Shown here piece after piece: positions 47,193 to 56,806 of a stretch of 64,000 bases of DNA; positions within the stretch are counted from its first letter, which is position 1, and every line of letters starts with the position of its first letter. Made by a program: the position numbers and the translations under genes. This stretch comes from Synechococcus sp. 1G10 (GTDB lineage: Bacteria; Cyanobacteriota; Cyanobacteriia; PCC-6307; Cyanobiaceae), in NCBI RefSeq assembly GCF_002252625.1, contig NZ_NQKW01000005.1, forward strand, positions 124,001 to 188,000, in the 5' to 3' direction. Under the pieces are notes generated by a model that made no database searches, had not been told where the DNA came from, and saw nothing but the letters and a program-made list of their open reading frames with translations.

Positions 47193-48200
47193 ATGAAGGC
47201 GCCGATTATCGTTGCTGCCGCCCAGATCCGTCCGGTTCTTCATAGCCTGGACGGGTCAGTGGCACGGTTGCTGGAGGCCATGGCTGAGGCTGCAGCAGCA
47301 TCGGTGCGGCTGATCGTTTTCCCTGAAACCTTCCTTCCTTACTACCCCTACTTTTCGTTCATCGAGCCGCCCGTGCTGATGGGCCGCTCGCACCTGCGGC
47401 TGTATGAGCAGGCAGTGGTCGTTCCCGGACCCACGATCGACAGGATTGCCGCCGCCGCCCGTCGGTATCGGATGCACGTGCTCCTGGGCATCAACGAGCG
47501 CGACGGCGGCAGCCTCTACAACGCCCAGCTGCTGATCGATGACAGGGGCGAGGTGCTACTCAAGCGCCGCAAGATCACCCCCACGTATCACGAGCGGATG
47601 GTGTGGGGCCAGGGCGATGGTGCCGGACTGACGGTGGTGCCCACGGACCTCGGCAGGGTCGGTGCGCTGGCCTGCTGGGAGCACTACAACCCGCTGGCCC
47701 GTTTCAGCCTGATGGCCCAGGGAGAGGAGATCCACTGTGCCCAGTTCCCCGGCTCGCTGGTGGGGCCGATCTTCAGCGAGCAGACGGCCGTCAGCCTGCG
47801 TAACCACGCCCTGGAGGCGGGCTGCTTCGTGATCAGCTCCACCGCCTGGCTTGATCCCGCGGATATGGCCACGATCACGCCGGACACCTCGCTGCAAAAG
47901 GCGTTTCAGGGCGGTTGCCACACCGCCGTGATCAGCCCTGAGGGCCGCTATCTGGCCGGCCCGCTTCCGGATGGCGAAGGGCTGGCCATCGCCGAGCTTG
48001 ATCCTGCGCTGATCACCAAACGCAAGCGGATGATGGACAGCGTGGGCCACTACAGCCGTCCCGATCTGCTTGGTCTGCGCATCGACCGCACACCGGCCCG
48101 TCTGATCGAAGACAACCCCGGGCCTCCAGTTCAGGCCGCTTCGGACGTGCCCATCACCGCCAGCTCGCTCCCCCCTCTGGAGGTGGCCTCCCATGGCTGA
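47193..48200 (+). CDS. nitC: Nit1C nitrilase (Nit6803 type)
   Basis: 335 residues. The catalytic triad is Glu45 ([13 protein letters not shown]), Lys127 ([20 protein letters not shown]) and Cys161 ([13 protein letters not shown]). Synechocystis Nit6803 hydrolyses many nitriles in vitro; the physiological substrate in Nit1C is not settled, with cyanide assimilation shown in Pseudomonas. The stop overlaps nitD by eight bases. Confidence 0.95.
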   Translation: MKAPIIVAAAQIRPVLHSLDGSVARLLEAMAEAAAASVRLIVFPETFLPYYPYFSFIEPPVLMGRSHLRLYEQAVVVPGPTIDRIAAAARRYRMHVLLGINERDGGSLYNAQLLIDDRGEVLLKRRKITPTYHERMVWGQGDGAGLTVVPTDLGRVGALACWEHYNPLARFSLMAQGEEIHCAQFPGSLVGPIFSEQTAVSLRNHALEAGCFVISSTAWLDPADMATITPDTSLQKAFQGGCHTAVISPEGRYLAGPLPDGEGLAIAELDPALITKRKRMMDSVGHYSRPDLLGLRIDRTPARLIEDNPGPPVQAASDVPITASSLPPLEVASHG

Positions 48201-49317
48201 AGGTGCCTCCGCCGCACTGGGCCGGCTGGTCACCGAGCTCCAGGTGAATGGCGTGGTGGTACCCGCCGTTGGCGGCAATCCTGGCCGTCGTGGCGGGGCC
48301 GGCCCCTCCGATCACCGCGCCATCAGCGTTGATGGCACCACCGTGATGGTGCCCGTCTACAACACAGCCGCTGAAGGTTCTCCCTATGCCCTGGAGCGCC
48401 ACGACGACGGCGAAGTGTGGTTGACGCACCGCGACCGGAGCGGCTCCCTGCAGTTGGTGGACACCCCGCCTGAACCGCACTTCTACGGGCTCAGCACCGC
48501 CGACGGCACGCCTTACCGCTCGATTGCGCTGCTGCATGGCCGCGATGTGCTGGCCACCACCCTGCTGCAGACCTGCATCCGCTTCCGCGACCGCAGCCAG
48601 TCGTGTCAGTTCTGTGCGATCGAGCAATCGCTCGACGACGGCCGCACCCTTGCTCGCAAGACCCCACAACAGGTGGCCGAGGTGGCTGAAGCGGCCGTGC
48701 GGCTCGATGGTGTCAAGCAGTTGGTGATGACCACCGGCACTCCCAACTCCGACGACCGCGGTGCCCGGCTGATGGCCGAAACCGCACGCGCCGTCAAGGC
48801 GCTGGTGCCCCTGCCGATCCAGGCCCAGTGCGAGCCCCCGGACGATCCGATCTGGTTCCAGCGCATGCATGACGCCGGCGTTGACAGCCTCGGCATGCAC
48901 CTCGAGGTGGTGGAGCCTGAGGTGCGCCGGCGGATCCTTCCAGGCAAGGCAGAGCTCAGTCTCGAGCGCTATTTCACTGCCTTCGAGCAGGCGGTGGCGG
49001 TGTTCGGCCGGGGTGAGGTGTCCACCTACCTGCTCGCCGGGCTGGGTGATCGCGCCGAGTCGATCGTGAGCTGCAGTGAGCGATTGATCGCCCTGGGTGT
49101 CTACCCCTTCGTGGTTCCGTTCGTGCCGATCGCCGGAACCCCTCTGGAGCACCATCCAGCCCCCAGCACCGACTTCATGGTTGAGGTCTACACGGCGGTG
49201 GGACGACTCCTGGAGGCCTCCGATCTGAGTTCCGCCGCGATGACGGCGGGCTGTGCAAAGTGCGGCGCCTGCTCCGCCCTGTCCCTGTTCGAGTCCAGCG
49301 GACCCGGCCCCTCCTGA
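48193..49317 (+). CDS. nitD: Nit1C radical SAM protein (MSMEG_0568 family)
   Basis: 374 residues. The cluster motif is unusual, Cys-x9-Cys-x2-Cys in [20 protein letters not shown], rather than the canonical CxxxCxxC. Radical SAM barrel strands follow ([26 protein letters not shown]). A C-terminal [12 protein letters not shown] may hold an auxiliary cluster or metal. The reaction is unknown, though the family is always with nitC. Confidence 0.93.
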   Translation: MAEGASAALGRLVTELQVNGVVVPAVGGNPGRRGGAGPSDHRAISVDGTTVMVPVYNTAAEGSPYALERHDDGEVWLTHRDRSGSLQLVDTPPEPHFYGLSTADGTPYRSIALLHGRDVLATTLLQTCIRFRDRSQSCQFCAIEQSLDDGRTLARKTPQQVAEVAEAAVRLDGVKQLVMTTGTPNSDDRGARLMAETARAVKALVPLPIQAQCEPPDDPIWFQRMHDAGVDSLGMHLEVVEPEVRRRILPGKAELSLERYFTAFEQAVAVFGRGEVSTYLLAGLGDRAESIVSCSERLIALGVYPFVVPFVPIAGTPLEHHPAPSTDFMVEVYTAVGRLLEASDLSSAAMTAGCAKCGACSALSLFESSGPGPS

Positions 49318-49326
49318 ACCGACGGC

Positions 49327-49980
49327 ATGTTCTTCATCGACCCCTCCAGCCATGAGATCGGCCGCAGTCCAAGTTCCGCTCCGGCGGCCTACACGCCCTC
49401 GGTTCGCTGGGGACTCGGTGTAGATGCCGACGACTTCCGCCTCTCCCCGGGTGCCTGCTCGGATCGGTTCTCCTTTCACCTGCTGCGCCACAGTTCCCCC
49501 CTGCTGGCTGGCTATTGGGGCCTGCGCAGCCGCATCTTCTGCGAGGAGCAGCACCTGTTCGAGGCCTCCGACCGCGACGCGAGCGATGACCTCGCCTACC
49601 CGATCGCGGCCCTGACCCATGGCGGGAGCGCTGCTGGTTCGGTGGTGGGGGTGGTGCGCATCCTCGAGACCAGCCCCGGCCTCTGGTATGGCGGCCGTCT
49701 GGGGGTGGCCGCCGACTTCCGAAGGCACAATCAGATCGGCAAAGGCCTGATCTGGAAGGCTGTGACCACGGCCCATGGCTGGGGCTGCCGGCGATTTCTG
49801 GCCACGGTGCAGATTCAGAACGTGCGCTTCTTCCGGCGCCTGCACTGGTGTTCGGTGGAGACCCTGGAGATCCGTGGCGTCAGCCACCATCTGATGGAGG
49901 CCGACCTCGACTACTACGTCCCGTCGCATGAGCGGCGACCGGAGTTGCCCCCGGTGCAGCCCTTGCCCCAGGCGGCATGA
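49327..49980 (+). CDS. nitE: Nit1C GNAT-type N-acetyltransferase (MSMEG_0567/Sll0786 family)
   Basis: 217 residues. The GNAT acetyl-CoA site is in GGRLGVAADFRRHNQIGKGLIWKAVTTAHGWGCRRFLATVQIQNVRFFRRLHW. The N-terminal part (HLLRHSSPLLAGYWGLRSRIFCEEQHLF) is typical of this family. Acceptor unknown. It overlaps nitF by four bases. Confidence 0.92.
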   Translation: MFFIDPSSHEIGRSPSSAPAAYTPSVRWGLGVDADDFRLSPGACSDRFSFHLLRHSSPLLAGYWGLRSRIFCEEQHLFEASDRDASDDLAYPIAALTHGGSAAGSVVGVVRILETSPGLWYGGRLGVAADFRRHNQIGKGLIWKAVTTAHGWGCRRFLATVQIQNVRFFRRLHWCSVETLEIRGVSHHLMEADLDYYVPSHERRPELPPVQPLPQAA

Positions 49981-50963
49981 GCGAGCCCGATCTGGAGGTT
50001 CTGGTCTCCCGGCTGCGCCAACTGGCTGGGTGGCGCGGCAAGACCGACATCCAGCGGCCCGCGGCCCATTTCCCCCATCTCCCCTTCCCGGCCCTCGGTA
50101 TTGCGGCGGCCCTGGGCGACGATGCCGCCCTGTTGCCCGCCGCCGCAGGTTCGCTGCTGCTGGCCTGTGAGGGGCTCCATCCCGAGCTGGTGGAGCAGGA
50201 CCCCTGGTTCGCGGGCTGGAGCGGAGTGCTTGTGAACCTCAGCGACATCGCTGCCATGGGCGGGCGGCCGCTGGCGTTGGTCAACAGTCTCTGGAGTGGT
50301 GATGCCAGGCACGCCGATCGCATCTTTGAGGGCATGCGCGTGGCTTCGGAGACGTTTCAGGTGCCGGTGGTGGGAGGACACACCAACCTGCACAGCCCCT
50401 ACAACGCTCTTTCAGTGGCCGTGCTGGGAGTGGCGGCCGGCCCGGTGCTCTCGGCCCGCTTCGCACGCCCAGGTGACCATTGCCATCTGCTGATCAACAC
50501 CAGCGGCCATGTCCACCACCCATACCCCTTCTGGGATGCGGCCACCAGGGCTGAGCCCGCGCTGCTGCGCCGTCATCTGGCCCTGATGGCGGAACTGGCG
50601 GAAGCCGGCACGGTTCATGCGGCCAAGGACATCAGCATGGGAGGGCTGATTGGCACGGCCGTGATGTTCGCTGAAGCCGCGGGCTGCGGCCTGGAGCTTG
50701 ATCTCGACGCCATCCTTCCGCCGCCGGGGCTGAGCATCGACGACTGGCTCAGCTGCTTCCCCAGCTATGGCTACCTGCTGGCCGCCGTTCCTGAGCAGGA
50801 CGGGGCCCTGGAGGCGGCCGTGGCGCCGTTCGCTGACCTGCAGCTGGCCTGCATCGGTCGGTTCGGTCCAGTTGGTGGTGGGCTGAGCCTGCGACAGGCC
50901 GGGCGCTGCCATGAGCTCTGGCGCGGCGGTGAGACGCTCACGGGATTCGGGGCCCGGTGCTGA
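49977..50963 (+). CDS. nitF: Nit1C AIR synthase-like protein (Sll0787 family)
   Basis: 328 residues of PurM/ThiL/SelD-like ATP-binding fold: LGDDAALLP near residue 48, GWSGVLVNLSDIAAMGGRPLALVNSL and VGGHTNLHSPYNALSVAVLG. The C-terminal KDISMGGLIGTAVMFAEAAGCG block is the usual second motif. It probably activates a substrate with ATP within the Nit1C pathway. Confidence 0.92.
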   Translation: MSEPDLEVLVSRLRQLAGWRGKTDIQRPAAHFPHLPFPALGIAAALGDDAALLPAAAGSLLLACEGLHPELVEQDPWFAGWSGVLVNLSDIAAMGGRPLALVNSLWSGDARHADRIFEGMRVASETFQVPVVGGHTNLHSPYNALSVAVLGVAAGPVLSARFARPGDHCHLLINTSGHVHHPYPFWDAATRAEPALLRRHLALMAELAEAGTVHAAKDISMGGLIGTAVMFAEAAGCGLELDLDAILPPPGLSIDDWLSCFPSYGYLLAAVPEQDGALEAAVAPFADLQLACIGRFGPVGGGLSLRQAGRCHELWRGGETLTGFGARC

Positions 50964-51027
50964 CGCCTACCACTGGTGTTGGCTGCTTCGGGGAGGATCC
51001 GCCCCAGCTCGTCCGCCCCAAGGCTCA

Positions 51028-51303
51028 GTGCCCGAAGTCCATCTGAACGTGGAGTGGCCCGATGGCCGCAACACGGTGCTCTACTCACCCTCCACCGTGA
51101 TCCTGAACTACCTCCAGCCTGGCCAGAGCCTGGCGGTGGCTGAGCTGACCAGCCGGGGGACTCAGGCCCTGCGTCTGGCCTCCGAGCGGGTGCGGGCCCG
51201 TTATGGCTTCGCCTGCACCCGGGCCAACGAGGAGGAGCGCCAGTTGCTCCATACCGCCGCGGCCTACGCGGATGATCAGCTGGTGCGTATCAGCGCCCCA
51301 TGA
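51028..51303 (+). CDS. nitG: Nit1C small protein (MSMEG_0570 family)
   Basis: 91 residues from a GTG at 51028. The sequence VEWPDGRNTVLYSPSTVILNYLQPGQSLAVAELTSRGTQAL and its RAR..FGFACTRANEEERQLL part match the MSMEG_0570 nitrogen-starvation family. It is the last gene of the plus-strand Nit1C run. Confidence 0.88.
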   Translation: MPEVHLNVEWPDGRNTVLYSPSTVILNYLQPGQSLAVAELTSRGTQALRLASERVRARYGFACTRANEEERQLLHTAAAYADDQLVRISAP

Positions 51304-51593
51304 GCCAGCTTGCAGTACGACAACATTTTCCTTGACAGTCTTACCGCAAGGTTGTTTCAGGTCCAAGTGATGCCTACCTTGCCATGATTTGAATGAACCA
51401 GCAGATTGCGAACGATCGCGTCTTCCTCAGCTCCTCTTCGGGTGACAGGGTGGCCAGTTACCCTGTAGTGCGTAATGTCCTTGTATTGCTTCTCCATAAC
51501 TTCCGGCAAAGAGTGGCCTTCCCTCGGTAGCGCTCGATACGTAGTGAGGTCGTGGATTCAGTTAGCCATTGATGGATCAATATAATTCCTGTT

Positions 51594-52079
51594 TTGACCG
51601 AGATCACACCCCAGGTTGCGAAACCTCCGCTGCCACCGTTCAACCAGGAATCGGCGATACAGAAAGCAAGAATGGCGGAGGATGCCTGGAATTCCAGGGA
51701 CCCCATCAGAGTATCGCAGGCATACACGGAAGACAGCTACTGGCGTAATCGCTCAGAATTCATCACGGGACGCCAGGAAATTGTGGCGTTCCTGAAACGC
51801 AAGTGGGCCAAGGAGAATGGCTATCGGCTGATCAAGGAGGTATGGGCCTGGCACGACAACCGAATTGCGGTACGTTTTCAGTACGAGTGGCATGATGAAA
51901 TCGGGCAATGGTATCGGGCCTATGGCAACGAAAACTGGGAGTTCAGTGATCAGGGTCTGATGAGGCGGCGTGAGGCCAGCATCAACGATGTGCCGATTGC
52001 CGACGAGGATCGCAAATTCCTGTGGCCGCAGGGACCGAGGCCACAAGACCACCCCGGTCTCACAGAGCTCGGCCTTTGA
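51594..52079 (+). CDS. DUF1348 (SnoaL/NTF2-like) family protein
   Basis: 161 residues from a TTG. The DUF1348 pattern is clear: [93 protein letters not shown], and the end [19 protein letters not shown]. The fold often binds small hydrophobic ligands; no reaction is known. It converges with the cyanase gene 15 bases away. Confidence 0.9.
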   Translation: MTEITPQVAKPPLPPFNQESAIQKARMAEDAWNSRDPIRVSQAYTEDSYWRNRSEFITGRQEIVAFLKRKWAKENGYRLIKEVWAWHDNRIAVRFQYEWHDEIGQWYRAYGNENWEFSDQGLMRRREASINDVPIADEDRKFLWPQGPRPQDHPGLTELGL

Positions 52080-52094
52080 TGGGAGCTGTTCGGG

Positions 52095-52541
52095 TCACCA
52101 CTTCTTGTAAGCAAGGAACTTGCCGCACATGGTGACCTTGACTCGGTCGCCGGCTGGATGTTCCACTTTGTCGACCTCCAGGGTGAAGTCGATTGCACTC
52201 ATGATGCCATCACCGAATTTCTCCTGGATCACATCTTTCAGCGGCAGACCATACACCTGCATGATTTCGTAGAAGCGATAGATAAGGGGATCGGTGGGGA
52301 GCTCAGGATCGAGACACCCCTTCACTGGAGGTGTGGAGAGTTCGCTGGCCAGGCTGGGATCAAGATCCAGCGCTGCCAGAAGGATCTGTGCTTCCTCCGG
52401 CGAGGCCGTGGCCTGGCCGTAGAGCAGGCTCGCAATCCATACTTCATCGCGATTCAGAAGCGATTCCAGCTCGGTGAAGCTGATACCTTTCCGGCGCTTT
52501 GCGTTCAACAGGGTGTGGCTGAGAGGGGTCAGTGGGCTCAT
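52095..52541 (-). CDS. cynS: Cyanate hydratase (cyanase)
   Basis: 148 residues from the ATG at 52541, the usual length. It converts cyanate and bicarbonate to ammonia and CO2 as a decamer. Catalytic Arg89 and Glu92 lie in [13 protein letters not shown] and Ser115 in [11 protein letters not shown]. The N-terminal HTH-like domain is also normal. It lies directly beyond the Nit1C genes, suggesting a link in one-carbon nitrogen use; NtcA control is common in cyanobacteria but not shown here. Confidence 0.95.
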   Translation of the reverse strand: MSPLTPLSHTLLNAKRRKGISFTELESLLNRDEVWIASLLYGQATASPEEAQILLAALDLDPSLASELSTPPVKGCLDPELPTDPLIYRFYEIMQVYGLPLKDVIQEKFGDGIMSAIDFTLEVDKVEHPAGDRVKVTMCGKFLAYKKW

Positions 52542-52774
52542 GGCTGAAAAGAAGAAAGTGGGGGAGCTTTGAAAGAGGGAGCGGCCTTCTGGCTGGCTTA
52601 GGTTAGCCGCAGAAGGATTTTCCATGTTACGGGGCCTCCTATTCCGCTACCACTGCCTCCCATGCGTCTGCAGCAAAATCATGATGGCTAACCTTTCAGA
52701 TCACGACTTCTTTGCTTGATGAACTCTTTTGTCGTTGCTGAGTTCCTTCGCCAATACAGAGAATTCTGGGTCTG

Positions 52775-52987
52775 GTGCCCACCACGTTGTTCGAGCCAAC
52801 GTGGTGGGCAATAGCCACCGGCACAGTCCATCAACCGGCGGGCTCAAGCCCGGTGATCGTGTTCCTAGTGCAGCCTGGCTGGAACTTTCTGCTGCTGCCC
52901 ACCCTGCTGGGTTCGCTGGTGGTGACCCTGGTGGCTTTGCTCTACAACAACACCGTTAACACTAGCCATTACCCAAAGTACTGGTGA
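52775..52987 (+). pseudogene. C-terminal remnant of an HPP-family membrane transporter
   Basis: About 70 codons: ATGTVHQPAGSSPVIVFLVQPGWNFLLLPTLLGSLVVTLVALLYNN and a final HYPKYW. This is the C-terminus of HPP proteins, which transport nitrite in cyanobacteria and chloroplasts. The N-terminal helices are missing, so it is a remnant, left beside cynS. Confidence 0.75.
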
Positions 52988-53047
52988 ATGCGATGGCAGT
53001 TCAGAGAGGGCAGTTACTTCACGGTCAATCTACCGGCCAGCTCCTAG

Positions 53048-53640
53048 GAGCCTGTTGCGCATAGATCAGCGGCCGAGCTCTCCACAGACGCCCTTAAATC
53101 TGCCCAGACCCCAGTGACTGCAATGGATCTAGACGAGAGGATGGGGCATGCAGAAGCCCAAGTCCTTCCGTCCCTGGCAGCCGGAGCAGACCACCCTGCT
53201 GCCGCCATCACCGAGTGATTGGCTCTCGGATGATCACCAGGTTTATTTTCTGCTGGATCTGGTGGATGAGCTGGATCTCTCACAGGTCCTGATCCCCGCT
53301 CAGAGCAAAGATCCACGTGGGGAGAAAGGGTTCGACCCCAGGATGATGACGATGTTGCTGCTTTACGCGTACTGCGTGGGCATCGTCTCCTCCCGCAAGA
53401 TCGAGAGGGCCTGCTACGAGGACCTGGCCTTTCGGGTGCTCACGGGCAACCAGCAGCCAGACCACAGCCGCGTCAGCGAATTCCGGCGCCGCAACCTCGA
53501 TGCCCTGAGGGGTCTATTTGTTCAGATCCTGCGCCTGTGCCAGAAGGCCGGGATGGTGAGCCTGGGCCATGTGGCGTTGGACGGCACCAAGGTGCAGGCC
53601 AATGCCTCCAAGCACAAAGCCATGAGTCATGAGCGCATTC
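53048..53640 (+). mobile_element. Truncated IS1182-type insertion sequence
   Basis: A left end beginning GAGCCTGTTGCGCA is followed about 100 bases later by the transposase gene, which is lost after about 164 codons at 53640. A related copy of the end sequence alone is found at 55247. The right end was not found, so the element is dead. Confidence 0.75.
53148..53640 (+). pseudogene. Truncated IS1182-family transposase
   Basis: The first ~164 codons are a good match to this family: FLLDLVDELDLSQVLIPAQSKDPRGEKGFDPRMMTMLLLYAYCVGIVSSRKIERACYEDLAFRVL, then HSRVSEFRRRNLDALRGLF and VALDGTKVQANASKHKAMS. The DDE Asp before KVQAN is kept, but the remaining catalytic residues are gone. After HERI the frame runs into unrelated sequence and stops at 54032. 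Confidence 0.8.
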
Positions 53641-53819
53641 CTGGATTCAGGGGCGCCCGTGCGCTGGAGGAACGAACGACTCAGCTAAACAGGTTTCTCG
53701 TTGTCCAGCTCTCTGGCCTTGGGGTTCAGCCGATGCTCAGGATGGGGTTCCCTCGATTTTGTGGACAAGTCCGTAATGGTCACGCCATGACCACCAGATT
53801 GTCCATCGATAACGAAGCC

Positions 53820-54420
53820 CACCAAAACCCGGCGCCGGTTCATGGCGCAACAGAAGGCGGAGGCGGCGGAGCTCTGCCTGGAGGAGGAACGCTCTTGCAG
53901 TGCCGTCGCCCAGCACCTTGGCGTTTCCCTCCAAAAGCCTGGCCCGCTGGGTGCGCCAGGCTCAGCAAGGAGGTGCGAGAGCTCAGGAGGGAGAAGGACT
54001 TTTTCAGGCTGGCGGCAGCGCACTTCGTGTAGCCCGTGGGCTTCCACTTGGGGTAAGTGCAGCTGCAGCCGAGAGGTTTCGCCTGGTCGATCAGCTCGCA
54101 GTTCAGCACTCTGTGGCCTGGCTGTGCCTGCAGCTGGGGGTACCCGCAGCCGCTACTACCCCTGGCGGCAGAGGCAGGTGGCGCCGGGAAAGCGGTCGGC
54201 CGAAAACTCCATACTCACCCCTGAACTCGAGGCGGTGTTCCAGGAACGTCGGGGCTTAAACGGCTCTCCCCGGATCCATCAGGAGCTGTGGGCGTCAGGC
54301 CGGCGTATCGCGCGCCACCGAGTCGCCCGGCTCATGCAACAGGCTGAACTGAGGGGTATAACCCGCAAGCCAGGCCGGGCCGCTCCGTGGTCCTTTAACC
54401 CTGCATGCATCTCTGTGGAG
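53820..54420 (+). pseudogene. Degenerate IS3-family remnant (orfA and orfB pieces in several frames)
   Basis: orfA begins RRRFMAQQKAEAAELCLEEERSCSAVAQHLGVS, changes frame to SLARWVRQAQQGG, and again to LRREKDFFRLAAAHF. orfB pieces follow: VQHSVAWLCLQLGV, then a frame change to PGKRSAENSILTPELEAVFQERRGLNGSPRIHQELWASGRRIARHRVARLMQQAELRG. The catalytic DDE core is absent. It abuts the IS1182 fragment. Confidence 0.75.
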
Positions 54421-54421
54421 T

Positions 54422-55042
54422 TCAGGAAGGTACTACTACCGGCGAAGGCGCATTACGCCTCAGCAAGCGGCGTCGGTACCAGCCAAGGGAAACCAGCGGA
54501 GCCAGGGCAAGGCCGGAGAGGCCAAATGGTATGGGCTGGATGGGGTTGAGAGTGGCTGATCCAACAGTTCTGCAACGCGTGTTGCCCTGGTCCTGCCAGC
54601 TCCTGCAGTAGTCACCAAAGGAGATGGTTTGGTAGGTGGGGAAGTCAGGAGGCGTCACGCTGTCAACAAGCGGTGCGTCGAGCTGAAGCACGAACCGCGA
54701 TGTGGAGAAATCGGGGTTTGGAGAGGTGGGGCCTGGGCCGGTGAAAGTCAGAAGCTGCAGGACAGGATCGTACGTAGCTGCAGTGAATGTGTAGTTCACC
54801 ACTCTGACCGTGGACCTTGCGGTACCAGTAACGGAAGAGATCGACGACGGTGCGGTAAAATCGAATGAAAACGTGTTAAACGAGATGGTTTCAGTGAAGG
54901 CGCCTTGGTTGCTGCCCGAGGGAACGTTGATGGAGGAAGGAGTGAAGGTGTAGGTGAGAGCCTGGGCAGTATCCGTAAGCACCAGGAACGTAGAGTAGGT
55001 GCCGAGGAGGGCGCTTAGGGAGATGCGGAGTGAGCGAAGCAT
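54422..55042 (-). CDS. Secreted protein with C-terminal sorting-like tail
   Basis: 206 residues: a signal peptide (ALLGTYSTFLVLTDTAQA), a Ser/Thr-rich beta body, and a C-terminus PIPFGLSGLALAPLVSLGWYRRRLLRR, i.e. a short Pro motif, one hydrophobic helix and an Arg cluster, as in PEP-CTERM-type sorting signals. The final residues after the Arg cluster differ and may reflect the IS3 junction just downstream. Function unknown. Confidence 0.7.
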   Translation of the reverse strand: MLRSLRISLSALLGTYSTFLVLTDTAQALTYTFTPSSINVPSGSNQGAFTETISFNTFSFDFTAPSSISSVTGTARSTVRVVNYTFTAATYDPVLQLLTFTGPGPTSPNPDFSTSRFVLQLDAPLVDSVTPPDFPTYQTISFGDYCRSWQDQGNTRCRTVGSATLNPIQPIPFGLSGLALAPLVSLGWYRRRLLRRNAPSPVVVPS

Positions 55043-55402
55043 TAAGAATGTGGATGTGTGAGCTTTGTTTAGCCGTTGATCATCGATGTACTACCGAGGC
55101 CTGTGCCGGCAAGATCAAGAAAGAGAGGAATGAGTAGTTTGCTGGAACGCCGACTCACGGTTTTCCTTCTTAATTAACTTATTCATCTTAGCGACTGGCC
55201 TAGCTCGATGCCTGCCGCCATGGCCAACCGAGCAATCGTCACATGAGAGTCTGTTGCACAAAGGCATAGCATCCCCTCCACAGACGAGACGCCCCTGAAT
55301 CTGCCCGGATCCCGTGACCGCAAGGGGCTCATTGCGCCAAACTTTCGGATGCAAGCACTTCTTTGATCAATCAATGCTAATCTTACATGAAGTAAGTTAA
55401 CC
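55043..55402. other. Intergenic stretch without a gene
   Basis: AT-rich; holds a solo IS end (55247-55330) and no plausible coding sequence. The rest shows nothing recognisable. Confidence 0.5.
55247..55330 (+). repeat. Solo copy of the IS1182-type left end
   Basis: GAGTCTGTTGCACA ... CTCCACAGACG ... ATCTGCCCGGATCCCGTGACCGCAA parallels, in the same order and orientation, the segment ahead of the transposase at 53048. It differs by several substitutions and small indels, so it is an old remnant. Confidence 0.7.
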
Positions 55403-55864
55403 ATGCAAAACAACTGCAAAGTCTTCAAGTCGTTGGCGATACTTTCGCTGGCATGCCTCGCCGGTGCTGCCCCATCTGCCATGGCGGCCACCCAGAAGAT
55501 CCAGCAATCTCAAGAAGTCAAGATGCCCTGCACCCTGAGCTGGGGCCCAAAGGATCGAAACGTCCTGGAGGCGGAGTGCAAAATCTTCTGGACAAAGGGT
55601 CAGGGTACTTCGATCATCGTGTCTGGAACAGTAATCAAGTATCCTTCGCCAACGGCTATGCGCAAGGATCTTTACTTTGGTATTCTGATCTTCCCCGACA
55701 CCAAAACAGCACTGATGACGTCGATGGGTATTTTTGAGCTGGAAGATGGGCCTGTTGAGCTCGCCGACAATCCGCTTGATCTTCAGAAGCTCAAGGATCG
55801 TCAGTACGTTCGCTGGACCAATGGCAGGCATCGCCTTGTTCTTCACCCACGCCCTGCTTCCTGA
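55403..55864 (+). CDS. Secreted protein of unknown function
   Basis: 153 residues with a clear signal peptide (SLAILSLACLAGAAPSAMA). The mature protein has two Cys (MPCTLSWGP and AECKIFWTKGQGTS), likely a disulfide, and a beta-rich body. Family unrecognised. It lies with other small secreted genes in an AT-rich region. Confidence 0.6.
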   Translation: MQNNCKVFKSLAILSLACLAGAAPSAMAATQKIQQSQEVKMPCTLSWGPKDRNVLEAECKIFWTKGQGTSIIVSGTVIKYPSPTAMRKDLYFGILIFPDTKTALMTSMGIFELEDGPVELADNPLDLQKLKDRQYVRWTNGRHRLVLHPRPAS

Positions 55865-55945
55865 TTTTCGGCTTCACTTGCTTTACAGCCGCTTCTCTTG
55901 TCATACTCATCTCAGCTGTTCACCATCTGATTTCCGTCTCCAAAA

Positions 55946-56707
55946 ATGAACCTCTCAGTATCGTTTCGTCGTAGCCTTGCAATGACCGGCATTCTCTTCA
56001 TGGGCAGCCTTGGAATGGCAGCCGGGAATGCTTTGGCCAAGGTTCCTCAATTCCACTATGTCTGCCCTGGCGGGATTGATGTGCACGCCGATCGTGGTGG
56101 GCCCGTTTGGATCAATGGCAGAGAGGCCATGGTTCAGGAGTTCAGTACGTCCTATTACGAAGCCAAGGGCCCGGGCACCACGATTTCAATCAGCAAGAAT
56201 TCCGGTGATTCCCTCTATGTCTCTTACACCCGTTCCAATGGAGCCCATGGGATCTGCAGCGCCGTTCCAGGCTCTGGGATGAGCTCATCCCCTTCCAGCT
56301 CAGGACAGTCCGCCAAAGTTGCTCGGCTTTCGGATGGCACCTATCAGGTGCATGTTGGCGGGAGTTGCCGGGTGTACTACAACGCCATGGGACGCCGCAC
56401 CATCCAAACACCGGCCTGTACCCCGAGCCTCGTCCAGCAGGCCGATGATTCCATGGCTCAGAACCGGCCTCCATCGTCACAACCAACGATGTCGACCGTT
56501 GCCGCGGAAGATGCCTGTCTGGCAGCCGTCGCCAAGACGACGGGAGTCTCGCAGAACCGTCTCAGCATCCTCGATGTGATGACTGCCGAAGCCGGTATCG
56601 GCGTGAAGATTCGGGTACCAGGCGCCCAGGCCCCCTGGACCTGCACCAGCGATCGCAGAGGTCGAGTGCAGGGTGTGATGTACACCGGCTCGGAGGGAAG
56701 ACTCTGA
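55946..56707 (+). CDS. Secreted protein, perhaps with a lysozyme-inhibitor-like N-terminus
   Basis: 253 residues. After the signal peptide, FHYVCPGGIDVHADRGGPVWINGREAMV...YYEAKGPGTTISISKNSGDSLYVSYTRSNGAHGIC has the Cys/strand pattern of MliC-type lysozyme inhibitors, but this is weak. A second domain (VHVGGSCRVYYN) and a third (CLAAVAKTTGVSQNRLSILDVMTAEAGIGVKIRVPGAQAPWTC) are linked by Ser/Pro-rich stretches. Function unproven. Confidence 0.6.
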   Translation: MNLSVSFRRSLAMTGILFMGSLGMAAGNALAKVPQFHYVCPGGIDVHADRGGPVWINGREAMVQEFSTSYYEAKGPGTTISISKNSGDSLYVSYTRSNGAHGICSAVPGSGMSSSPSSSGQSAKVARLSDGTYQVHVGGSCRVYYNAMGRRTIQTPACTPSLVQQADDSMAQNRPPSSQPTMSTVAAEDACLAAVAKTTGVSQNRLSILDVMTAEAGIGVKIRVPGAQAPWTCTSDRRGRVQGVMYTGSEGRL

Positions 56708-56806
56708 CTGATCATCCACCCATGAGCTGATCACAAACGAGCACTTGAATTTTGCTGGCATGCCGGCAGTTGATCAAGCGCTCTGCAGGATTGGCAATGG
56801 CAGCAA

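Noticed and set aside
48154-49929. 591-codon minus-strand frame across nitD-nitE
   Set aside because: Shadow of two well-supported Nit1C genes, rich in His/Gly/Gln.
54405-54611. Short plus-strand frames over the IS3 remnant and the sorting-tail gene
   Set aside because: They are antisense or remnant frames without starts or known domains.
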